64,000 bases of DNA from NCBI RefSeq assembly GCF_037392515.1, contig NC_090288.1:4395501-4459500 (forward strand), in the 5' to 3' direction. This document shows, piece after piece, positions 51,401 through 63,400 of this stretch (position 1 is the stretch's first letter; every line of letters starts with the position of its first letter). The notes below the pieces were generated by a model, which made no database searches, had not been told where the DNA came from, and saw only the letters and a list, made by a program, of their open reading frames with translations. The translations under genes were made by a program, and so were the position numbers. The stretch comes from Haliotis asinina (Eukaryota > Mollusca > Gastropoda > Lepetellida > Haliotidae).

Positions 51401-54400
51401 ATTATAGTTTATGACTTAAACACGCAGCAGTGTAGCCAGTACTTATGCATAAATGGAATAGTTTATAGCTACACGACTTTTCATCAACTATATCAAGAAG
51501 TCACTCTGTATGTTACACATGATATAGGCTATGTCACTGATATATCAAGCACATTTGATGAATCTGTTTGTTACACATGAGAGATATACCACCCAACTTG
51601 TGTAAGTCTGTGCATTAGAAAAGATATATCACAACCTTGTGTGTATAATAATATATCACCCATAGTTTCTGAATCAGTATGTCACACATGATATTTAACA
51701 CATATTATGTGAGTCTGTACATCAAGCATGATATATCCCTCACCCTGAGTGAGTCTGTATGTTACACCTAAAATCTTGTACTCATTAGCTCTGTCCTGGG
51801 ACTTCTCTAGGATCCAGTTGATGTGCTTGGGATCATCTCCATCTATACCTACACCCTCTGAAACAGCAGTCCTGTTCCATCAGTAGGGTTTACAAGATGA
51901 AAAAATAACATTGCAAGGCATGGTTATTTTGAATAAATAATATGAAAAATGCCAAGTAATGGAGATCACTTTTTCCTAATCAGTCCCCAGGCTTCAAAAT
52001 ATTTGAAGTTAGATGCTTCGAGACAAGTATATGTGACTTCTGTATGTACAAAACCAATAGAGCTGGGGAATTCTGCATTCTAGAAACAACACTATTTCTC
52101 ACTACAATGACATTTACAACCCAAATGACGTAAATAGGGGTTACGAACAGCTAATATATAATCTAAGAGGATGTGTGGTGGGGAGGATGTGTGATGGGGA
52201 GGGAGGGGTGGGATCACTTTTACCACTAGGCTCCACCACCCCTGACACAGATGAAGTGCAAGGCTGTTATACAAAATAATAATAGTGTTATCGACAAGTG
52301 CACCTGAGGTTCTGCTCACCTCCAAATGGCTGCTCTTTGGGCCACAGAAGGATCCTGACATACTCTATACAGTGTTCCGGAAGCCTTGGCGTGTGGGCTA
52401 TTGTGCAGAGAGGGAAGTTTACCTGGAGAAACATAAGATAATGATGGTTTAACCACATCAATTTGAGTGAGATGATGTGAGGGGCGAGAGACCAGAGGCG
52501 AGATGAGAAAAGACACTGATACTAAATTATGAAAGAAGTGTCTTCTACAATACAAAACTTTATCATACAGCTCATCTATGGATTCAAACTGACATCCTGC
52601 AATATTGCATCACAGACAAGACACCACAGACTGGTCTTCAGCAACCCATGATTTGTCATCAGGGGCAACTGGTGGGATGAGATGGTCAGACTCGCTGACT
52701 TGACTTGACAAATGTTATCACATTTCAGTGATGTAGATCAAAGCTCATGATGTTCATCACTGGATTGTCTGGTTAGGAATTAATTAGGTACAGACAACCA
52801 TCTTATAGCTTGCATATTGCTGAATGCAGCATTATGAAGCGAACTGCACCAAATTTTACAGCACTGCACAACCCCTCATGGTACATTCCACCACCTCCCT
52901 ACCTCAGAACATACATGGACCTACCTGAGGGGGATACAAGTCCAGTGTACACTCTATACAAGTGGTCAACCCTGGGAGAATAACACGGGCATTCCCTTTG
53001 AACCCTTCTGTCCCTCCATCCACCATTGGGATAATAGAAGACTGGTCCAGCTCTCCATCCTCATAGATCAACAAGCTTATCTGTAGACAACAGCAACTGT
53101 TTACAAAATTGCTTCAGATAGCTAGTCACAATGCCTCCTAATAACATCTTTAAGCAAGTATCAAGTGGTTGTTTTAGTTGTTACATGTGCAGGTTGAAAT
53201 CTTGAAGCAAAATAGAATGATGTTTCTGAAACTAGCCGTGAGTAAGCCTTTGACTGGAGGTGATTTGTTAAGCATGTTGCTACTGCTGAGTCAAAGGCTT
53301 GGTTACGGTCAAATAAGGTCAAATATTGGAACGGAGCTGAAACCTTCCTTTGTGACAAATTTCAGCTGCTTCTTTAATGGTGTTTAGTCCCAAACATGCA
53401 AGTGTTGCATGAGTCGACCTTAATTAATTCATGCTAAGGAGATAAAATATGATATAAAACCGAACACATAGTGTGACGTTTTCAATGTTTTATACCTCTG
53501 ATTTTCCAACGCAATATCTCCATTCTACCATAGATGTGTTAAAACAAAATCCCATGATATTGGAAAATCAGAGGTATATAAAGTGATTATATACCTCTGA
53601 ATGACTTTGATTAGCCAATCACAATATAGTATTTATTGAAGTCATGGTATAATTTGTTTTAAACATGTTCTATTCAGAAATGAGATGGATTAGGCACAAG
53701 TTATCCAACTTAGGAGTGCCCTCTCTCATTCGTAAGGACAGATCTGGTTACATTCATTTGATTTGTTCAAGTTTTCTTCATTTCCTAATTTATGGTGAAC
53801 CTGTGGCCAAAACAGGACCTTGTGATAACTAGGTATTTCAAAAACAGATGATTCTAAAATGAGACTGATAACTCAACAAACAGACAATGGCAGAGAGTGG
53901 TTGAGTTGAGCTTAACACCAGTAACACCAGAAATGATGTTTATATACTGAACCTTTGTGGGGATTCAAACATTCATGAACTGGTAATGGAATGCTCTTAC
54001 CACTGGGCTAGAGCACATTTCCACATGAACTAAGAACTGAACATATCTATGTTAAACTGTGTCCAGGAATCATTCAAACAAAGTTTCAGTTACATAGTTT
54101 CAGAAGGTATGATAAAAATGTAAATATACGGCTAAACAATGGTGGTGTTGTTCAGGGTTCGAAATTACCACTTTGAGGTAGCAACTTTGCTATTCAAAAT
54201 CCTATTTTGCTATCTGGAAAAACAAACAGTAGCATCATCTTGACACCTGGCATTTTTTTTTTGTGAAACCACTCATGCTCATCATTTAGCCGTCATTTTC
54301 AAAGGAAAGATCCCACTTGTGCAATTTCACTTTTAAACTTACCGATAGTGGGATTTTAATTTCCCCAAAATGCTCATCGTAGCTTCCCTTGGTCACTTAC

Positions 54401-57400
54401 GCATCGCAATAATATGCATGTGCAGACGTATACATGTATAACATTACTGACTCATATGTTTGAAAATGGACATTCATCATTTCCTGAAGTGTAAAGGTCA
54501 TAAATGTCATCTGCTAATACAAGCAAAGGGATTACTTTTGCATAACTTGATAAATACCAGGATGCAGAGATACTTAACACTGCATGAACCAATTAAATGA
54601 TGTATTTTACGCAATAAGAAAAAATGCTGCTACCAGGTAAAAATGTTGCTACCTATTATTAAACCAGGTAGCCAGTACTTCCTACTTTCTTAAAAAAGTT
54701 AATTTTGAACATTGTTGTTTTTGGTAGCAGCAACTTCTAGAATCCCACTCAAACAAATCATACGACTCAACCACACCTCTCTGTAAGTCAAGGAGAGCTA
54801 AAAAGTGCAAAACTGATCTACATAGATTACCAGCATGCCATTGATCCAGCGCCGTGCAACGATGGAATCGAGACCACACACAATGATATGGAAACCTGCA
54901 ACATGAATAGAACTTGTAATCACTCACCAAGAAGCTGCAGTACTGACTTCTATTTACTTTTAGGCATGCCATGTGGGTGAGCGAGTGAGTTTTACACCTC
55001 ACTCAACAATGTTCCAGCTATATGGCGTCAGTCCGTAAATAATCAAGCCTGGACCAGACAATCCAGTGATCAACAGCATGAGCATTGATTGAGTGCCATT
55101 TCACAGACACCAGACATTTGCTATCTGATACTTTACGTATGCAAGGGTGGTACCAGGAAGAATTATATGGCTCCCAGTCAGGAAATTTTTCTAAGACCAG
55201 CAATTAATTTCTCTTGGAACAAGGTAGTTGCTTCATGGTAACCATGGCAACCTCAGAGAAATCTCCTTACCTCTGTAAAATGACTCATCATAGTCTTGAA
55301 TCTTTGCAAAATGTCTGTTGAACTGTGTTAAGAAAATATCACAAATGAACCACTCTTAATTCAAGAGAAATCTTGCTGTCTCATGTCAGTCCACACTTTC
55401 AGTGAGGATCATGAATAAAGTCACCATCCACAAACCATGATTTTCCCTTACCCACTGTGATGCAGATGATAAGATGTCATTCCTTTTCGACCTTGACCAA
55501 GGTTCAAGGAACTAAGAACTCTCCCACAGACTTGAACCAACAGGCCAGTCTTCGCCCAATACTAATGTTGATCTCTACTTAACTGACACAGGGCTACTGG
55601 CTCCATATCATCAATGTCACATGTCTACAGCCATGAGTGATATAACAACATGCAAGGTGTACCTCTGAACCCATGAGATATTCAGTTGATATTGGAAAGG
55701 CACACCACTGAACTACAGACATAAACCAATCTAAGACAGTGTGGTCACCAGTCAAAATGCCGTCCAAGTGCAAGGATACTGAAAATGATTTTTTCACATT
55801 CAGCAATATTGTAGTCATATGACTGCAGCCTCAAAAAACAAGTTTAACCAGTACAAACCAGTGGGTGAAATCATGAGCATGATCCATTCCATCAGCATAG
55901 GTTGGGTATAATGGCTCACCAAAGTCAGGTCACACATTCAAACACACACAATTTCCTGTTTACATTTTAGGTTGTACAGTGACCTATGGCAAGGAAGGTA
56001 TCCATAAATTGGGGCATAGCTAAAGCATTGCACCAAGGGTATCCATTCTACCCCAGGATCCAGAAATGGGTGTGACACAAAATATGATATACTGGTAATC
56101 TACTCTGCAACACAATCCTCTTGGTATAGGTCTTGGAGAAGGATACGCTTTGACTTTGCATCCTGGGACTCGGTTGTTTATGAAATCAGCTGCTACTTCA
56201 GCCTTAGCTTTCCCAACATCCTTTGGTCTGAAAGACAAAATCAGAAGACTAAACACACTCATAAACAGTTCATTTAATACAAACAGTAATAAAAGAGTTA
56301 CAAGTTACAGCTCAATGCTCTCCATCACCTGGTAACCATTACTACAAGAGTCATCAGAAGATGACATATCCCCCCGCCCCCCACATGTTTCAAAGGACAA
56401 ATAATCTGAGAGTTACTCATTGTTTTTTTAGACTAAGTTTGAATTGTTTCCATGGAATTCATGAAAATTATAAATGCCATATACCTGTAACCAGCAAAGT
56501 CACAATTTCAAGATGTCTCATATATCTGACAAGATCTGTTGAAAGATATGAAATGGCTTTCGAGAAGCCCACCCCTCTCACACACTGAAACACACCTCTC
56601 ACTTTTCAGACTAGGTCCGACACATTTCCATGGAAACCGAGAAAATAATAAATCACAAGATCCTGTGAGGACATTCTTCAAAGAATTCATAACCTCTACA
56701 GGTTTGTATAATTCTTTTTCAGAAGAAGTCCTCCTTGGGGTACATATAAGCATTAAACAGACTCCCGAAGAGAAGCAATTGGGAGTGGTATTCTGTCTGA
56801 CAGCAACAGTCCATTCGATCGAAGTGCAAATCTACAATCACACGGAAATAGAAAAGGCACCGACCTGGTCACCTGACCGCTGATGTCAATCAAGGCGGGG
56901 GCGTGACAAAGCTGAGGACCCGCTTGTCAAAGCTTACTTGCCCATTGGCTAGAATTTGGGAAATCCCCAATGACAAACCCCGCCCACCCAAATCAAAGTT
57001 TGGAGACCTGGACGTACGGGACACTCGCCAAACTGAACCTTGTCCATACCGCACTAGCAAGCTAAGCAGGGAAATGGAAAGGAAAGTAAGGCACCCAGCC
57101 AAAGAGGGCGGGACTAAGAAACCATCACCAAATATCACCGCCGATAAAATGTGAATGGATAGTTACCCAACACCGAGTGCAAACAGATATAGTTATCTAA
57201 CAAAGCTTAATCAGCTTGAGCAGAACTATTCTGTCTACTGCAGGGAACTGACTGACCGAACCGAGCACACTCTCGTGAGTGTCTGTTCAGTTGGTAATGA
57301 CGGTTCTGACGTGGCCACTGCTCTCACTGAGTGAGCTGACAACCCCTTTTTGGGGAGATAAGCCTTTATGTATATAGACCTTGCAGCCTGCCGATACAAT

Positions 57401-60400
57401 CCATCGGGATGCCGTCTGTGTATCAGTCGGATAGCCAGCCATTCCGCCACCACAACAGCAAAATAGCTGTTTCTCCGTACGGAGCAAGGCTATTCTCTTA
57501 AAATAACTTTAAGAGGTTTCATAACGTCTAATACACGAACCTTACGGTATGTATTATCAGACGACGCAGGCAGCATGCACCCAGTTAGATCGATAGGCGC
57601 GGTCATTCGAAGCGAATGATCGAATTTTTTTGGGCGGTATGAATCCGGTAAGCGATTGCTAACCCGATCCTTATGGAACATAGTAAGATCCGGGTCTGAA
57701 AACATGACGTGTAAGTCGCTAACACATCTACCAGACGTAACCGCCACTAAAAAGTCGTTTTCCAACTTAACAGTTGTAACGACGGGTTGGCCAAGTCATA
57801 AACGAGAGGAGTGGGTAACCATTCCAATACTCGAGACAAATTTCACGACCGGACGCAGTCTGTCCACGCCTGCAAGAAAACGCTGTACCCGGGGGTATTG
57901 TCCCAACAAGGCACCCTCAACGGGTATGTGGAAGGCTGAAATAGCCAGGGAGTAGCCTCGAATCGTAGAAGCGGCTAAGCCAGATTCTAAACGAGACGGT
58001 AAGAACTCCAATACTTCAACTATAGTTGAAGAAAAGGGATCGAGAATCCCTCTATTTTCACACCAGCGCGCATAACAGGCTCATCTATCCTCACACGGTA
58101 CATTCGTGGAATCCGTCCACGAAGCCAGAATTGTGTCTGCAACTGATGCAGGAATTCCGCTCTTTTGGAGACGATTCCGGACAGTGGCCAGGCCACCCAC
58201 TGAATCCTGGGGATTGGGGTGAGGCTGGCCGTCCTGGGATAGTAGGTTCGGTCGCCGCGGTAATAGTACCGGCGGCTACACTAGCGACCTGAGTATTACC
58301 GGAAACCAGCGTTGAGACGGCCACAGAGGTGCGAGAAGCACTAGTAGCCGCGCTGGTTGGGTGGCAAGCTGAGACAGAACTTTGGAAATCAGGGGAATTG
58401 GCGTAAACGCCGACAACACCCTTTCCATCCAGTCCCGCTGGAAGGCGTCGGCGGCAATCGCTCTCGGATCAGGAATCCGCGAACAAAAACCCCGGAATCT
58501 AGTTCGTCAATCCAGAGGCAAACAGATCCACCTAGAACAACCCAGACAACTGGGAGATAATCCCGAATATCTCCCGATCAAGCAACCACTCGTGGGGAGT
58601 CAGAACACGTCGTGAGAGAGCATCTGCACGCACGTTGTCGACCCCTGGGAGATACACAGGCATAACCCGTATGCTGAACTGATCGCACCATAGTAGAAAA
58701 CTGCCATGCCTCCTGAAGGAGCGACGGAGACACAGTGCCGCCCTGCTTCAGAATGTAGGACATCGCCGTCTGGTTGTCCATCTCTAGACAAACCCCTCGG
58801 CTTCGAACCTGATCCACGAAGCGTTCGAACACCAACGTCACAGCTCTCAACTCTAACACATTGATGTGCAAGGTCGCCTCTTGGTCGGACAATAGTCCCG
58901 ACATCGCGAGATCGCCCAGGACGCATCCCACCCAACCCTGTGAGGGAGGCATCCGTCTGAACTGTGAGCGACGGTACCGGGGTCATCAGAGGTAAACCTT
59001 TGAATAGATTCCCGGTATCTGTCCACCACCGCAAGTGACGTATCAACCACCGGGGAATAGCCAGATTCTTCTCGTAGCTCTCCGAGTGGGACCACTGTTG
59101 TGCTAACGCCTGCTGAATGGAACGCATTCTCCAACGTGCACGCCAGACTATGTCCACCGTTGCCGCCATGTTGCCTAGCAACTGAAGCCACGTCCGTGCT
59201 GAGGCAATATGGGACTGAAGGAACCTTAACACTATGCCCTGAAAATGCGCTCTTGGGACAGAGAAACCACCCCTCGGGTTGTCTCGAACCTCGCCCCTAA
59301 GAAAACCAGATCCTGCCTCGGCACCAGTTGATTTTTAAGATAGATAACCCAACCTAGCCTGGTGAGTATATCCATCACCTACTGTGTGGATTCTCGACTT
59401 AGGTGTTGGGAAAGCGCTCTGAGGATCCAGTCGTCCAGGTACGGGAAACAAAAGTTGCCCTGCGCCCTGGCGACCTGAACTGGTACTAGCATGAGTTTGG
59501 TGAACACCCTTGGCGCCGTGGAGATGCCGAAGGGGAGCACACGAAACTGATAACAAACCCTGTCGAAGGAAAACCGAAGGTATTTCCTGAACTCGGGATG
59601 CATCGGTACATGGAGGTATGCGTCTTTGAGGTCGACTGACGTAAGCCAATCCTCTGCCTCTACAGACGAGATCACTAACCTCAGTGTCTCCATCTTGAAA
59701 GACGGCACCTCTATCAAGTTGTTCAAACCCTTGAGATTTAGAATGGGTCTGAACCCTCCGTTCTTTTTGGTTACCAGGAAATAAGTGGAGTAAAACCCCA
59801 TAGTCTCCTGTCCTGATGGAACCATCTCTATAGTTGCCTTGTCCAGTAGAGACTGAATTTCGGCACGGAGGATTGCCACCTTTTCCGGCGACTTCGGCAC
59901 CGGAGTGCAACGAATCCCGGCAAAAGGAGTAAGCTCTCGCTTCCACTGTGGCGTGTGGCCATCCCTGAGTAATAACGGGAGGCGACCACCCACAGGAATT
60001 TCGGGTAGAAGGCAAAGTGTCCCGGCCGACGGCAGAGATTGCCGCTTGCAACGGGACAACTGAGGGCTCCGGAGGTACTCCCTTTACCCCTGCCCTTGCT
60101 CTTCCGTGCCTGTAGTGGAGCAGTTCACTTCGGCGCATCCTTAGACTGAGTCGCAGGATAGCTTGAGCTGAGGACCGAAGGCCGCGAGCGAGAGGTGGAG
60201 GGTTGTTCAAGAAAAGACTTAAGAGTCCTTGAATTGACTAACGGCCTCCCCGGCCTCACTAACTCCCGTCAAAGCCCCCGGGAACAGGGTCAAGCCCAGT
60301 CGGAAAGGCAGAGACAGCAGTGCCTGCTGTGTAGCCGGTGAATACCTGGCGACAGCCATAACCTACGAAGGCCAATCACAGCATACATCATCTGACTCGT

Positions 60401-63400
60401 GAACGCATTGAGTCGCGCGTCAAATGTGAATGCACCTCCGTAAGTTGCCGCTCTAACGTGGACGAGGAAAAATCCTCGTCCCCGTCCTCCTGTGACACCA
60501 CCTGCCTCTGCAAGACAGAGAGATAGGCTGAGTGCCCCGCAACCTTAAGTTGCTGCACGGCTTTCCGATATTGCTCCTCAAAGGAGCGGAAACCGAGCGC
60601 AACACCTGGTTCGATGAGGTTCGATGAGGTACAAAGCGGCAAGCGGCGACCCTGACAAGCCGACACCTGGCAGTGGCCAGACGACCCCCCAAGCGCGATC
60701 GAGGCGTACACGCACTCGTCGACAACGGGAGGGTCAAATAGCGCATCGTCCCCCATCAAGTAGCCGGTCAAGCTCCGGGAGATCGAACCGCGAACGGCTA
60801 CCCTACAGGAGCGGATTAATTACCTCACTGAGGAGTGAAGGTAAAATAGGCAATTGAGCCCCAGCCACCCCACACGGAGCAAACGCTTCCCCAAGAAGAC
60901 GAAACTCCGCGGGATCAGGGGCGTCCGCAGGGACGACCACCTGCGGCACAGCCCCTTGATCTCGGCTACCCTGCACGGAGTAAACACTTCCCAGGAAGAC
61001 GAAACTCCGTGGAATCGGGTTAGTGCACTGAGCAGAACCGATGCAGGCGGCAAAGCCGGTGCTCGAACCGCCAGTTTGGTTGCCGGTAACCCCGACGCAC
61101 AAGGGACCCGTCAACAAGGACAACAGACCCAGAAGAGCCGAGTTGTCGGAGTCGGCCTACCTCTGGTTCACTGAAAAACCAGGGTGCCGAGACCCCGTGG
61201 TGTCGACTGCCGAAGCAGGAACACCCGATGCACTGAGCGGAACCGAGGCAGGCGGCAAAGCCGGTGCTCGAGAACCACCAGTTAGGTTGCCGGTAACCCC
61301 GACGCACAAAGGACCCGTCAACAAGGACAACAGACCCAGAAGAGCCGAGATGTCCGAGACGGCCTACCCCTGGCTCATTGAAGAACCAGGGTGTCGAGAC
61401 CCTGTGGGGTCGGCTGCCGAAGCAGGGACACCCGATGCACTGAGCGGAACCGAGGCAGGCGGCAAAGCCGGTGCTCGAGAACCACCAGTTAGGTTGCCGG
61501 TGACCAACGGTACGAGACCCGATGGACCGGCGCCGGCAAGCGGAATTGCACCCAAGCCGGTGCTCGGTGCAAAACCCCCAGAGCCAGCGGGGAAAACATC
61601 ACCAGAGCCGTAGCTTGGATCTGACATTCCCACAGGGACAGCACCCGTGCCTGAGCCTAGACCCAAGACTTGGGTGCACCCCGAAACTGTAACAATAGGA
61701 ACCAACTAATGGTAACTGATGTACAGAAAACATACGCAATTGAACACACAATATGCAAAATATAAACTCACAGGCGATAATAAATTGCCAAAATACATTA
61801 ACCCAGCTAAACAAGAAAGTATAAGCGGATAAATGCAATAACAAGTGTGCACACACAAGTGCGTAATGCAATGAAAAAGACGAAAAGTCTTAAAAACCAA
61901 CCTACCCATTTTGACTGAAACAAGAACAAATGGGTTAAGACATCTTAGCATGTAAAACATACTAATAAGAAACACATAGGAATAAGTGAGACGCAAGCGA
62001 AACACTTCCCGCACTAAAAAGAAGCCATAAAGACCGCCATCTTGCCTGCCACATGACAGGAAGATAGGACCCGACCGGCAAAGTTACAACAATATATGAA
62101 TGAAAATTTCAGCCAAGAAATTCCAACTAACGCCCGTGCGAAAGAAAAGGAACCATACATACAGTAGCTGACTCTTTCTCACTCATAATTCCGTAGGCAG
62201 ATAGCACAAAAACTATCTAAATGGACCACACACGTCTTTCTAGTCGAACGACAGCATGAAAAGTGAGGTGCGAGGTAGACGGCCAGAGTTACCTGCTCTT
62301 GGCTGTAGGGGGCCTGGGGGGCCCTGTAAAGGTGGTCCCACAAGACAAAAACGAGTTTTTTGTTTTGTAAATATTTTATTATCAAAATAGTTACAACTGT
62401 CGTAGGGATTTTTAATGGACATAAAAATGCTTATATGTACCCCAAGGAGGACTTCTTCTGAAAAAGAATCACACATTTGGGCTGTCAAATTATCATGTAT
62501 GATCCTGACAATCCAAGAATTATCATCACTATATTGGATTAAAACCCACCCTAGAGTAAAATAGTTTTTATATTTGTTGATTAATATGAAATTATGCAGC
62601 AACATGACAATGATCCACACACAACTGAATCTGGACCAGAGAATCCAGTGACTGACATCGTGCACATCAATCTCTGACAACCGAATCCTGTTGGTCAGCT
62701 CTTAACACAAACATGGGTTGCTGAAGAGCAATTCTAATCCAGATCTTCACAGGTAAAGTAACTATAACCAGCTAGCATCTTAGGCCAGTGTGCCAGCCAG
62801 CCTCCAAGAACATCTGATAATTTGAACCATGCTGACTGTTACTCACCTGAACAGAAACTGCCTGTTGAGATTGGACACATCAATGGTGTCCATGTCAATC
62901 ACATCTATGTTGCGAAAACCAAGCAGAGCCTAAAATTGAAACATACATTCCTTGAAATCTAAAATGGTACATTTTCTTCCTTGTATGACACATCCATTAC
63001 ATCAAGTTAGACTGCAGTTTTCAGAGATATAATATATCTACAAGAGCAAATCATAAGTCTAGTCTAACTGGCAGACACAGTGCATAGCCTCCGAGGAGCA
63101 ACACTCTGTATAGGGCCGTCTCTATGTTTGTCTTACAGTAAACATATTTTCTGCCGAGATTGTCGATGCATGATACTTGGCGGTTGTTGACATCACTGAC
63201 CGGTAACTAGGAAGTGGCTTAAGTCTGTGAATGATCAAAAGTTTTCAATGCAACGAATAATCGTGAGTTTTTACCAGCTTGGAAAAATTGTAACTTTTTC
63301 CCGCCCTTTCTGACAGGAACCCCCTTCCTTATCCTAATAATGCTACTTTCTGCCGTGAGAATGGGCAATGCCAGGACAAGTCAGCGGTTGACGACCTTGT

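Noticed and set aside
54155-54690. Possible transposon with CAGGGTTCGAAATTA start and GCTACC motifs at both ends
   Set aside because: The start motif is familiar from mollusc repeats, but I could not find matching termini or a target duplication, so no element was called.
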